DNA from: Macrosteles quadrilineatus
Lineage: Eukaryota; Arthropoda; Insecta; Hemiptera; Cicadellidae
Length of the DNA: 64,000 nucleotides
Assembly: GCF_028750875.1 (NCBI RefSeq)
Contig: NW_026542595.1
Span: forward strand, 77,431,386 to 77,495,385
Direction: 5' to 3'
Shown: positions 39,553 through 48,820 of the stretch, piece by piece
How the letters are laid out: every line of letters begins with the position of its first letter
Position numbering within the stretch: the stretch's first letter is position 1
Program-made: the position numbers and the translations under genes
Notes under the pieces: generated by a model
Databases searched by the model: none
What the model was told of the DNA's origin: nothing
Seen by the model: the letters and a program-made list of their open reading frames with translations, nothing else

Positions 39553-42308
39553 CGAGTAACTTACTCAATCAGCGAGGGTGTCTTAAGATAAGTTTATTAT
39601 TAAGAAACATTACAGCTGAATACTATGGGGCGGTTTGGGAGCTCGAGCCCAGCTAGTACGCGCCTAGTGTTGGACGCGCCTAACTTTAGTCCCCGGACCA
39701 GAAACCAGGCTTGGGAGCTCGCGCCTAAGTTGAAATGGTCGTAGATCAAGTATAGTCGCGCCTAAGTTGCAGCGCAGCTAGATGGACAGGGAATCGCGGG
39801 GAATTCAGGTTTTGACGTTGGCAACGGCCATTACAGAACCCATTACCGTTGACAACAACAAAAGATGAACACTTATTGAAGATGGATACAATTTTATCTT
39901 GGTATATGAATGGTGGCTAATTAGTAGACTATGGTGTATATTTCTGCATTGTACCATTGCAAAAATGTAGTTTTGTAAGATCGTTGTTTTACATCCCAAT
40001 GACTGAAGAACCGTAATTGTTTATATTCTTTAATTAATTATTCTTTTAAGATCTACCTTTATTTTGACTTTACGATTTATAATTATTTAATCAGTTGTCC
40101 TTAAGTACTACTAGTTGTATTTTAATTACTACAAATTATAAATATGTAAAGAGCAACATAGGATTAACATCGGAAACTCGGTTTCATGCAATAAAAAGCT
40201 TCAAAATGAAACATTAATTTCCCAGTATAATATAGGGGTATTGAAAAAAAATAATAAAAAGTAATTGCGAAGGTTATGATTGTGTGAAGCCAAGGTAAAA
40301 ATAAAAAAATCTTTTAATACAGTACTTAGAAAAGATTGTGGTCAATTTAAAATCTTTTTTACATGAGACACTCTTTTATCTAATTTTCCTAGAGAAGTAT
40401 CTATTACCGTAGGTAGCACTTGGTTCTGGGACCGATAAAATTTTCCATTTTGATGTCCCTAGAGGCCAAAAACACTGTTCGTTCAAAATTTTACATATGT
40501 ATAGCATATATATAAATGTATTATATATACGTCCATAAAACTTGAGTAATTTTTGTCTGATTTTGATCAAATTTGGCATAAAAGTGTTAGGCTCGATTCT
40601 CCTTAACGAGTTCGCGAACCAGCATGATCAGACCATGGGAACCCGGAGTTGTATAGGATAAAAATAGTTTCTTCTCAATTTTAACCCCTATAACATAAAT
40701 ATTTGTCTTTAAAATATTTTAAAGAGTAATTTAAAGAGTAAAGAGTAAAGTGTGTTTTAAAGAGTATAAAAAACAAATTAATATCTTAAAATGTTTTGTA
40801 CGGCTATTGGCTACAGAGACTATTGGTAAAATTATAAATTTTAAATTCCCATGTGATTCTTATGGAGAATAAGTTAACTGTTCTAGTGTGGTCGTTTATT
40901 GATATATTTTTATAAAACTTGGCAAATTTATTTATTTTTTATAATCCTGTTAATATTTTGTTAAAAAAAACACACTTTATTACCCTCCCTGTAGCAGCAT
41001 ACCTACACCGTATGGTGCTTGTTTAGGTGCTTGTTAAACCTTAAGTTATTTAAATAAATTTAATTGAAAGCTCTATTAGGTTATTTGGAAATTCGCTTAG
41101 TCTGCAGGTTTTCTGTGGCGGGTTATTGATATACTGTATATATTTTCTCATACTCCAAATAATCTAGGTACTCCATTTTGATTGTAACTAGCACTTGGTC
41201 AATGACACTGGACTGGGCTCTATCACAACGCAATTAAAAGATAACGATTATGACTGTGAGCTATTTGCAGTTTTTTATGTTTTGTTTACTATCTCTTCAC
41301 TCTTTCGTAGGGGGTGAGTGGGGGGTATGCATGTGGTTGCTAATTATTTCCTTACTAATAAAATATTTATAATTAAGGTACGGGTGCTTATAGCCAAACT
41401 CTCAGTTGAAAGAAATTCTATTTAGGGTCCATATTTGTATTGCAGTTAACAGTAAAAACAAAAACCAAATAATCTTTCGTTAAATTTAGCTTTCTGCAAG
41501 ATTTTCGTTTTATTTTGAACAACAGAAAACTAAAAAAAAAAGTTTTATCAAATTTACTTTGAGAGTAATGAAAATGTTCGGAATTTAATAACGAATTCCA
41601 ATATAACATTCTTTTAGTTAATATGTAAACAATTAACTTGCTAATGAGCTAATACCGGCATGATGTCGACTTAGACCTGCCCCCTGGCAGGACTAAAGTT
41701 GGGGACTAAACTCACTGATTTTTATGACGAAAACATATCTCTTAGTCCCGAAAGTGGTCTCCCAAACCCACCGAGACTATCTCTTAGGCTGGCCGCCTAG
41801 GTCTACTTGACTCCCAAACCAACAATATTTAGGCGCGAGATTATCCCTGCACAAGTTAGGCGCGCGCCTTACTGATCCCGAGCTCACAAACCCGTTTTCG
41901 AGGCGGCAGCCTAAAATACCGGAAATATCCGGATTTAGTCGCGGACTAGCGCTAATACCGAGCTCCCAAACCGCCCCTATGAGTCAACTATGATGGTCAT
42001 GTTCTGCTGTAAAAATATATAAACAGCAATCATGTAACATAACTTGCCTAAGATTAAAGGTTGGATACATAGATTAAGGAAATACGTCACACTATTTTGT
42101 TCACACCGCGAGTAACTTACTCAATCAGCGAGGGTGTCTTAAGATAAGTTTATTATTAAGAAACATTACAGCTGAATACTATGAGTCAACTATGATGGTC
42201 ATGTTCTGCTGTAAAAATATATAAACAGCAATCATGTAACATAACTTGCCTAAGATTAAAGGTTGGATACATAGATTAAGGAAATACGTCACACTATTTT
42301 GTTCACAC
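39553..42308 (+). repeat. 200-bp tandem duplication, first unit split by a transposon
   Basis: The unit begins cgagtaacttactcaatcag and ends ttgttcacac. Unit 2 is intact at 42109-42308. Unit 1 is 39553-39626 plus 41978-42108, with the two halves separated by the element at 39627-41977. Outside the insertion I see essentially no differences between units, so the duplication is recent or the units are being homogenised. Confidence 0.92.
39627..41977. mobile_element. Non-autonomous DNA transposon, 2.35 kb
   Basis: The terminal inverted repeats read GGGGCGGTTTGGGAGCTC at 39627 and the exact complement ending at 41977. The intact tandem unit at 42109-42308 is the empty site: it has ctatgagtca where unit 1 has tat, then the element, then tatgag. 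The duplication is therefore TAT (CTAT is also compatible). Subterminal regions on both sides carry several gcgcctaa/ttaggcgcg phrases, which may be transposase-binding repeats. The interior is AT-rich, and short minus frames at 39805-39999 and 41418-41609 show no transposase motif. A 3-bp duplication would suit a PIF/Harbinger-type element, but assignment is tentative. Confidence 0.88.
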
Positions 42309-42326
42309 TGTGTTTTTAGCGGTGGG

Positions 42327-42864
42327 GCACACGGGAGGGACTAAGGCTATCATATCTTGTAGTGTCAGCGTTCGCCGCTAGAACTGCTAAGTTGAAATAA
42401 TTTAAAATTATTTTTTTTTTTAATTTTTAGTCATAAAATTAACTTTTTAATTATAAAATATTGTTTCAAATTATAAAATAAATTTTTAATTTATTAAACT
42501 GTCATAACATAACCTAACCAACCAGACTTGCTGATAATATAAAAATCTAATTAATAATTACTTATAATTTTTAATTAATTATAAAATTAATTTTAGAATT
42601 TAGTATTATAAAGTTTAACTGTCATAACCTAACCTAACCAACCAAACTTGCTGATATGAAAAATTTGTTGACAAAAAGTTAGTGCTACTAGCGGGATTCG
42701 AACCCGGGACCTCCTGAACACCAATCCGAAACTCTACCAACTATGCCACGAACGCCGCTGAAATCACATCGTTTCGTTACGGTAATCGTGTCGCCTCAAG
42801 AGAAGACATTAGCCACTAGAGATATGACGTCACTACACCTTTAGCCTTAGTCCCTTCCGTGTGC
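42327..42864. mobile_element. TIR-flanked element carrying a tRNA-like module
   Basis: gcacacgggagggactaagg at 42327 is mirrored by the complement of agccttagtcccttccgtgt (43 bases in from the right flank, ending at 42864). Similar gtgttYttag phrases lie just outside (42310-42319 and 42872-42881) and may be a target duplication with one mismatch. Inside is a ~110-bp imperfect duplication containing taacctaaccaacc and acttgctgata (about 42500 and 42610) and a minus-strand tRNA-like sequence. This could be a MITE that captured a SINE or tRNA, or a SINE with accidental inverted ends. Confidence 0.65.
42691..42758 (-). other. tRNA-like sequence (A and B boxes), not a clean tRNA
   Basis: Read on the minus strand: gtggcatagttggtagag (A box) and cccgggttcgaatcccg, a perfectly paired T arm with B box, 40 bp downstream. 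The flanking seven bases on either side (gcgttcg, ctagtag) do not pair, so the acceptor stem is absent. This points to a tRNA-derived pol III promoter or decayed tRNA rather than a working gene. Confidence 0.6.
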
Positions 42865-42901
42865 CTATTCCGTGTTCTTAGTTCATACATACATACATAG
42901 T

Positions 42902-42945
42902 AAATATATCCTTATACTCTGCATCTTGAGTATAAGGATATATTT
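42902..42945. repeat. Perfect 18-bp hairpin with 8-nt loop
   Basis: aaatatatccttatactc at 42902-42919 pairs perfectly with gagtataaggatatattt at 42928-42945; the loop is tgcatctt. It could be a small MITE relic or cruciform-prone site. Nothing shows it is transcribed. Confidence 0.7.
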
Positions 42946-43717
42946 TTTCATCGCTCTGTACTCGAAATCAACATATTTCCATACAGCTGAGATATTCGAA
43001 AATCTTTAATTTCCATACTCCAAAAACAAATAGTGATCTGCTGACTTTTCCTGGCAGAAACACTACTTCTGCTACACAAACAATACTTTGCCTGGCACCA
43101 ACAAAGTTGCATTCAGCTGACTTTTACACTTAAATAATTGTACAGCCGTATTATATTTAGATTAGAAAAATGAATAGATCACAAAATATCAGATATTTTT
43201 TGAAGTTTGATGAAGTAGTTTTTTCATCGTGATGAAAAGTATCGTTCAATACTCGTCACGAAGGACCCATTTCGGGGCTCTATAGTTTTTCCCCTGTTCG
43301 TCTATAGTGAAATATACTATACTTCCAAATTTTGGGGTATTTTTCATTATAGAATTTTTTTAATACAGTATTTCAGACAAGGTTCACAAATGCGTGCTTG
43401 AATGGAAATTGAAAACAGAGATTTGATTGAGTTTTCAGCAATCATGCAATCTTTATTTACTTTTCACTTGGTGCAAAAACAGAGGTGAAATAAGACACTC
43501 GTTACCTCCATATCTGCACTTCATGTTACGATTACTATCACATGTTATAACCATTTAGTTTGAAAATTTATAAGTAGGCAATTAAGTTAGCAAAATCTTT
43601 AAATAAATAATACTAGCCTAACGGTGTTGCGTTATAATTAGGTTTAATGAAAGAATCAATTCAGTGTGAATTGTTACGAAGAGTTAAGTATAATAATACG
43701 TGAGTAGGTAAGTCTGG
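42946..43717. other. Non-coding stretch left of the Polinton
   Basis: No gene. 43388-43470 (gcgtgcttgaatggaaattg, aaaacagagatttgattgag) is an inverted partial copy of 27885-27965. Confidence 0.5.
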
Positions 43718-43975
43718 CCGCAGGTTCGATGAAAACTATGGCCACAGGTTCGATGAAAACTATGGCCACAGGTCGACTTTGTGAGTTTCCGTCTAGGTAC
43801 AGGTTCGTTGAAAAGTATGGCCGCAGGTTCGACTGAGAACGTGGCCACAGCTCGACTTAGAGTTTTTGTCTAATGGTCACACTGGCCACAGCTTTCTTGA
43901 AAAGTATGGAGATTCGAGTGAGAATGTGGCCACAGCTCGACTTTGTGAGTTTTTGTCTAGGTACAGGAGAATCAA
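43718..43975 (+). repeat. Degenerate tandem repeat, possible Polinton subterminal zone
   Basis: Phrases tatggccacaggttcgatga, aggtcgactttgtgagttt and tttgtctaggtacagg recur in a diverged unit of roughly 110 bp, with a shorter ~27-bp unit nested in it (43718-43790). Polinton termini are long inverted repeats, and this array lies just outside the first gene. It may be part of one, but the opposite end is outside the window. Confidence 0.6.
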
Positions 43976-44054
43976 TATTTGTGTGCGTGGTGCGTACATG
44001 ACCGAGTGCGGTGTGCACTTGGTGTTAGGATGCAGTGTATAGCTTGTGTTTGAG

Positions 44055-44132
44055 ACATGTGTACTTGCAACTTGTGTTTGAGTGTATGGCGCTACTTACT
44101 GTGGAGATCATGGCGTGAGTATTGAAACTCTG
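44055..44132 (+). promoter_or_regulatory. 78-bp direct repeat, possible duplicated leader, copy 1
   Basis: The segment acatgtgtacttgcaacttg to aactct is identical to 46810-46887 except one base near the end (ctctg versus ctcta). It holds an ATG followed at once by a consensus 5' splice site (gatcatggc then gtgagtatt). Inference: a duplicated transcription start or leader exon. Copy 1 lies upstream of the rightward two-exon gene at 44949. Confidence 0.5.
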
Positions 44133-44416
44133 TCAGTGTATTAGGAGGGGAGTTGAGTAAGGTCAGGTTCTGAGGTGTGCTGTGGGTAAGGTCAGTTTTG
44201 TTACCGTTGCTTATAACTCGTTTTGGACGAACAAGGTCTCAAGAGTGCAAGCCACCGCTCTGTGGTATTTCCTTGTACTGTCGTCTTCCTCAACAAGTTT
44301 GTAATATTCCTTAAAAATTCTGGTCATTATTAAAGGTAATGGATTAAAATATTAAAATTCTTACCAAGAGAATAATAGGTTAAAAACAACACACAAGTTT
44401 GAGGTAAAATCGTTCT

Positions 44417-44782
44417 TTATTCCTGAATAAACTTTATAATATATTCCCTTGTTTTCCCTACTCCCTCAAATACAATTTTCCCATTCGGGTTTTTGTTGTA
44501 CTTCTCAACTTCCTCCTCTGTTAACACTGCGTTGAATAGTCTTGGAAGGAATAACTGCCCCACCTTTCCTTTTCCTTCCTCTATTTCCTTCAAAAAGTCT
44601 ATTTCCGCTAGTATTGAAGACGTAGACGCGGCACCCTTGGCTCCAAATAGCGTATTCTTTACCTCCACACGTCTGAACCGGAGAACTGGGTATGGTGTCG
44701 ATATGACCAAATCCGTCATCTTTAGTCTTGGGAGGAACTCTGTTGTGGATTTTGAGTTAAACTGTTCTTGAAGTGAGGACAT
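44417..44782 (-). CDS. Small Polinton protein, possibly OB-fold-like
   Basis: This gene encodes 121 residues, with an ATG start (MSSLQEQF) and AATAAA just after the stop on the minus strand. The pattern is a Pro-flanked start strand (YPVLRFRRVEVKNTLFG, residues about 31-47), a variable loop, then GQLFLPRLFN (about 76-85), LTEEEVEKYN and GKIVFEGVG. It resembles small beta-barrel proteins with a T/K-x-F-G...FLP-x-R core that recur in animal Polinton-like elements. I infer an OB-fold-like, perhaps single-strand-DNA-binding, role, but no catalytic residue proves it. It is the leftmost gene of the element and points toward the terminus. It could equally be an unrelated accessory gene. Confidence 0.7.
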   Translation of the reverse strand: MSSLQEQFNSKSTTEFLPRLKMTDLVISTPYPVLRFRRVEVKNTLFGAKGAASTSSILAEIDFLKEIEEGKGKVGQLFLPRLFNAVLTEEEVEKYNKNPNGKIVFEGVGKTREYIIKFIQE

Positions 44783-44948
44783 CTAAAAAATAAATTAAAT
44801 ATTAATCTTACTGTTAATGTTGTTGAATCATTTAGAGAACTGCATCAAGGTGTATACAAGGTGGATAGGGTGTGTACGGAACATTACAGGTAACCTTGCT
44901 TGAAGCAGGAAATGGTAAACGTATTTATATTCCGTCTGCCTGCCTAAA

Positions 44949-45936
44949 ATGCAAGTCGCAATCATGACACACCGAGTAACGATCTCTCTGATTCCCCGTT
45001 CACTCCAGGACATTCCTGAGCTCATCAACCGTCTCCAACAGCAGTTTCCGCATACTATACTTACAGGTACTTTTAACAATATGTTTTAGCAATTATTATT
45101 TTCTGAAAGCCTTTGTTAAATCTGTAAATAACAAATAATTTACTGTTAAAGTCACTGAGCATGTTTGTAATAACCAACTAAATGGAATAAGAAAAAAGAA
45201 TCTAATAATATATTTACTAATGGATTTTACATCTTGGAAAATCTATATGTTCAATGCGCAACATGGTAACTGCTTTAACGGAAAGTAAATAAAAGAAACG
45301 TCCTATAACACTTAAAACATATATTTATGCTTATACTGTTACTCACAAGATGGTAAATATACAAAACAGATGGTAAGTGGTGATCGATTTCGATTGGACA
45401 CTCTAATCATCATCAGACTTAATAGGCGAAATGTACAACTGCTTTTGTACCTGACTTTATGTTAAAAAAATTTGTTGATTGTCAGAATATTCATCTTGGT
45501 TTAATGTACTGAATTGTACTAAATAGCAATATATAACTGATGCAAAAGTTATGTAATCAAAACAGATGAACTTTAAAATATATCCTGCTGTTATAAAATT
45601 GGCTTGTTTAATGTTTCAGAAATTGTATCTAACGATGATGGGGATGTAAGGATTGTGGAGCGTGCGACTCCTAGCCTTCCGCGTAGAAGTGAACTACGGA
45701 AGGCATTGGAGAAGCCTTACGTTCGACCCATAGCTAGGGTGGCACCTAGAATACAACCCCGCCCTGCTGCAATCGTAACTATTGATTTGACACAGGATGA
45801 TCCTGCCCCAGCTGACAATCCTCGTGCCCTTAGCCCTGTGCCATCACCACCACCTCTAGAGATGTTACTTTGGCAGCAGCATCAGGAACTTTTCCAGGAG
45901 TTGGAAAGGCAGGGAGAGGAGTTATTTTTTCAATAA
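44949..45936 (+). CDS. Probable two-exon gene with SUMO-interaction-like motif
   Basis: Exon 2 (45620-45936) is open and richly coding but has no usable ATG. It is preceded by a good splice acceptor (tttaatgtttcag). A candidate exon 1 runs from the ATG at 44949 to 45066 and ends at acag/gtactt; joining the exons keeps one frame and gives 144 residues. Exon 1 encodes MQVAIMTHRVTISLIPRSL and a short amphipathic segment. Exon 2 has a basic, Arg/Pro-rich middle (RPIARVAPRIQPRP), then IVTIDLTQDD, the hydrophobic core plus acidic tail of a SUMO-interacting motif, and a Gln/Glu-rich helix at the end (WQQHQELFQELERQGEEL). AATAAA overlaps the stop. No known family is recognised. The motif suggests contact with SUMO-modified host nuclear proteins (inference). 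The 553-bp intron holds a dispersed repeat. Confidence 0.6.
45303..45431 (+). repeat. Dispersed repeat, copy B (partner at 23772)
   Basis: Same blocks as 23772-23910 (aacacttaaaacatatattt, actgtta, gatggtaagtgg, gatcgatttcgattggacac, ataggcgaa). It lies inside the proposed intron 45067-45619, directly after ggaaagtaaataaaaga. Confidence 0.8.
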
Positions 45937-46809
45937 AATAAAAATAAGAAAATTAATTGTTTTTAATTGTTCCTAAGTTTCTTTCCTGTACTAAATGATA
46001 ACAACAAGTGTTAAAAAAAGTTACGAATCCAATCAAATATTTAAATGTATATATATATATATATATTGTGTAGAGTGGGCTAACATATTATAAGCTACAT
46101 TTCCTACTCTAGTTAATCAACTCTTTAATGCAAACTTATGAGCAAACATTTTTGTTTAGCTAATGATCAGTTAAGGGACTCATGCAGTTAAAAAGCAAAA
46201 TTATTACACAATATTAGCATATAATGTTTTGGTTATTGTTTTATAATCGGAAATTTCAAACTATCTAAAGGATATTACCTACATATTATCCCAAATAGTA
46301 TAGTAATTGAACAAAATCTATGTTGCAATACAATTTGTTACAACCTAACAAAGTTGTATCAAAGCTACAAACAACAGGGTGGTCTATAAGTTAGTTGATA
46401 ATTATGCATCTAACGAAATAATCTAAAGAAATGTCCACAAAAAGTTATGAATTCAAACAAATATTTAAATGCATATATTATTATTGTGTAGAGAACAAAT
46501 ATTTAAACGTATATATTATTATTATTGTGCAGAGCAGGTTAATATATATTGAACAAGCAATTACTTTTGCTAACGCTCAGGGAATTTATAGAAATTAAAA
46601 TCACTAAAAATTTCAAAGCTTCTAATAACACTTATACATTACGAAAGTAAATAGTAGAAAAATCCAACGTTGTGACATATGTTGCACAATAGTGTATTAA
46701 AACGAGTATATCTATTGAATTAAATACTTTATTTATAATATTTCCAGAAATAACAGTTAATACTGTAAGTTTCAAAACTATAGAATAGTAGTAGTAATAT
46801 GAACTATGA
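45937..46809. other. AT-rich spacer with short repeats
   Basis: No gene. It contains a (TA)n microsatellite near 46050-46066 and three related phrases caaatatttaaa-gtatatatta followed by ttgtgtagag or ttgtgcagag (about 46037, 46459 and 46497), showing local duplication. Confidence 0.6.
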
Positions 46810-46887
46810 ACATGTGTACTTGCAACTTGTGTTTGAGTGTATGGCGCTACTTACTGTGGAGATCATGGCGTGAGTATTGAAACTCTA
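46810..46887 (+). promoter_or_regulatory. 78-bp direct repeat, possible duplicated leader, copy 2
   Basis: Copy of 44055-44132, again with ATGGC followed by gtgagt. It points rightward, while the next genes (46959-48789) are leftward. If used as a leader it could only splice to the rightward capsid genes starting at 48821, with the leftward block inside the intron. Confidence 0.5.
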
Positions 46888-46958
46888 TCAACTAGGAGAA
46901 TTCGTGGGATGTTTTGAATAAGGAAAAAAGAAAATACTTTATCAGGTAATAAAATACT

Positions 46959-47177
46959 TTACTTTTTAAGCAAGCATTGTGTACATGTGGTATGATAGTC
47001 CTTGTCGCAAACTTTTATATGATCCAGTTTCATCTTCAAAATGCTCTCCAGCCTGTTGCGGAATCGAAGTTCATCCAATGCCACTTGCATCCAGGTTAAA
47101 TCTTCTTTGTCCTTTTTAGGTGGTTTGTAGACCCAATAAATGGGGATGTTATCAATTGAAACTCGTTTTGTATCCAT
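46959..47177 (-). CDS. Small Polinton protein, unknown
   Basis: This frame encodes 72 residues starting MDTKRVSIDNIPIYWVYKPP. A charged middle (DKEDLTWMQVALDELRFRNRL) looks helical, and the carboxyl end has Cys and His (VCDKDYHTTCTQCLLKK), a possible but incomplete metal site. It sits downstream of, and in the same direction as, the DUF8207-like and ATPase genes, about 100 bp after the former, suggesting co-transcription. The good start and the balanced composition support a real gene. I do not recognise a family. Confidence 0.6.
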   Translation of the reverse strand: MDTKRVSIDNIPIYWVYKPPKKDKEDLTWMQVALDELRFRNRLESILKMKLDHIKVCDKDYHTTCTQCLLKK

Positions 47178-47273
47178 CTAAGCGATTATTTTATTCTGTT
47201 GTAGCAGCCTTAATATTTGTGAAATTTCAGTGTCATGAGCGGTGTGACCGGCAGATTGTGACATAACTAGTAG

Positions 47274-48047
47274 TCATAATCTGTCTACTAGTGTGTTGAC
47301 GTTCTGATTGTAAAACGTGTACTGATGCAAACCGCTACCTGTTGGTTTTGAATAGAATAATGGGGAAATCACTGAAGTATATTTTTTCCCTTTGTTTGAA
47401 TTTATATGTTTGCCAAAAGAGTACGATTGAAGGTGCGCGTTGGTAAGTATTAGGATTTCTTTGTATGTGGATAAATCATTTTGTTTGTATAACTTTGGAT
47501 CTTTCATGAAAAGTAGTTCTAAAAGACCTTGTGATAATTTGAACGTTTTGTTCTTAACAAACACCTCAGATTGTGAAAACGTAATCTTTGAGTCTCCAAT
47601 AAGAGTTCCACCGCTACCATTTGGACGAACTCCATAGACAAAGTCTAATTTATCTTTGTAGTCTGGACTAGCCAAGCGAAGTAGATAAGTTTCAGGTGAT
47701 AGTCTATCTTCTGTTCGAGTAGACATGTCGTTGTGTGTTGTAACCTCTTTACTCACCTCTTCTTTCTTTATTTCTATTTTTTGATGAACAAAGGACTTCA
47801 AACTTTCAACCACTGCTTTTTGTAATGGTTCAACGAATGGTTTGGATCCGATCTCTAATGAACTCCTCTTCTCATCTTCGTTGCGGCGTATCTCTTGATA
47901 CTTGCAACGCACTGCTTTAACTAGCTTTTGTAATTCTTCTTTTACTGCTATGTTTTGTGATATACTACTTAGCTTTTTCTTTGGCTGTTGGAAACGTTTT
48001 GTCCTTCGTCTTCTTTGGAGCATCTTTTCTCTGCGAAACATGTTCAT
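47274..48047 (-). CDS. DUF8207-like Polinton protein
   Basis: This gene encodes 257 residues. The amino end is very basic (MNMFRREKMLQRRRRTKRFQ), followed by a Lys/Glu-rich probable coiled coil to about residue 100. The carboxyl domain (about 130-250) has YGVRPNGSGGTLIGDSKITF, LSQGLLELLFMKDPKLY, LSTYKEILILTNAHLQSY and NKGKKYTSVISPLF. This order (short beta segments, then a Gly-rich 'G-x-x-x-hG' turn, LLELLF, YKEIL-x-TNA, KGKKY) is the one I associate with the DUF8207 family seen in insect and cnidarian Polinton-type elements. Function unknown. The basic head and position beside the packaging ATPase fit a DNA-binding or virion role (inference). Confidence 0.75.
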   Translation of the reverse strand: MNMFRREKMLQRRRRTKRFQQPKKKLSSISQNIAVKEELQKLVKAVRCKYQEIRRNEDEKRSSLEIGSKPFVEPLQKAVVESLKSFVHQKIEIKKEEVSKEVTTHNDMSTRTEDRLSPETYLLRLASPDYKDKLDFVYGVRPNGSGGTLIGDSKITFSQSEVFVKNKTFKLSQGLLELLFMKDPKLYKQNDLSTYKEILILTNAHLQSYSFGKHINSNKGKKYTSVISPLFYSKPTGSGLHQYTFYNQNVNTLVDRL

Positions 48048-48075
48048 TGACTGTTACTTAAAATTATAAGTTATG

Positions 48076-48789
48076 TTATATATCAGTCACAAATGTGTCT
48101 AGTCCACACCTGTAACGACCAGCAAACAAATCAAAGTCCTTACAGATCATGATAAAGCTGTATTTACCTTTGTTCCAACAGTTATTGCATAACTCTTTGA
48201 ATTGGGAAAAAGTCATATCATTATTCACATGTTCATCATAAATATGTTTAAGATTGATTTCATCTTGTTTGAACAGTATCAGCATGTTTGCATTGTCACG
48301 TAGTAGATGTTTAGGTATTCGAGTGTAAGACTGGGTGAGGTAGAAACAATCGACACTCTTATGACGACCCATACTAAAATATGCTCTCATCTGGTTCTGG
48401 CTGTCACATGCGACATCATCAAAAATCATAATTGAATTCTTCTTAGCTGCCTCTGGATTGGGTACATCATCACTGTTCTCATAAGCAAAGTAATTTATCT
48501 CAGGAATGTGCTGTAGAATCAAAGAGAGTAGCTTGTATTTGGGTTGTTGTAAAGATTTACTAAAAATATAAATGTTTTCAAAACGCAGAGTATTTGGATG
48601 GGTGAGTAAACTGAACATGACGTTTGTCTTTCCACAATTTGATGGTCCGCAAGTTATGCATCGTATGCTGTTTGGTAATAAAGGACCATGCTTATGTTGA
48701 GGACTACTTGTTTGGCTCGATAACGCTTTGGCTAGAGTATCGAAATTATTGTCAACCTCAAAAGAATCGTGTTGCTTTGTCAACTTCAT
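48076..48789 (-). CDS. Genome-packaging ATPase (A32/FtsK-HerA type)
   Basis: P-loop ATPase that would drive element DNA into the capsid. Walker A is ITCGPSNCGKTNVMF and Walker B is SIMIFDDV, followed by MGRHKSVDCFYLTQSYTRIPK, with Gln and Ser in the sensor-like position, and LLRDNANMLILFKQD, the pattern shared by Polinton, adintovirus and A32-type packaging ATPases. The first ATG (MKLTKQHDSF) at 48789 gives 237 residues, the usual family length. The open frame continues upstream to 48894 but has no earlier ATG and would overlap the divergent gene. It stands divergently from the capsid block, with only 31 bp between the two start codons, so a bidirectional promoter is likely. No damage seen. 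Confidence 0.93.
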   Translation of the reverse strand: MKLTKQHDSFEVDNNFDTLAKALSSQTSSPQHKHGPLLPNSIRCITCGPSNCGKTNVMFSLLTHPNTLRFENIYIFSKSLQQPKYKLLSLILQHIPEINYFAYENSDDVPNPEAAKKNSIMIFDDVACDSQNQMRAYFSMGRHKSVDCFYLTQSYTRIPKHLLRDNANMLILFKQDEINLKHIYDEHVNNDMTFSQFKELCNNCWNKGKYSFIMICKDFDLFAGRYRCGLDTFVTDI

Positions 48790-48820
48790 CTCGCTCAGAG
48801 TTTCTAACAAATACTGAGCG
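48790..48820. promoter_or_regulatory. Bidirectional promoter interval between ATPase and capsid genes
   Basis: Only 31 bp separate the divergent start codons at 48789 (minus) and 48821 (plus). Either transcripts start within the opposing coding region, or the rightward gene uses a spliced leader from upstream. No TATA box is evident in the interval. Confidence 0.4.

Noticed and set aside
42691..42758. Functional tRNA gene
   Set aside because: Good A and B boxes, but the acceptor stem does not pair.
44828..45079. 83-codon minus frame
   Set aside because: Antisense of the proposed exon 1 at 44949-45066; no conserved feature.
44055..46887. Direct repeats as the target duplications of an inserted element
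   Set aside because: 78 bp is far longer than any target duplication, and the genes between look like normal Polinton genes.
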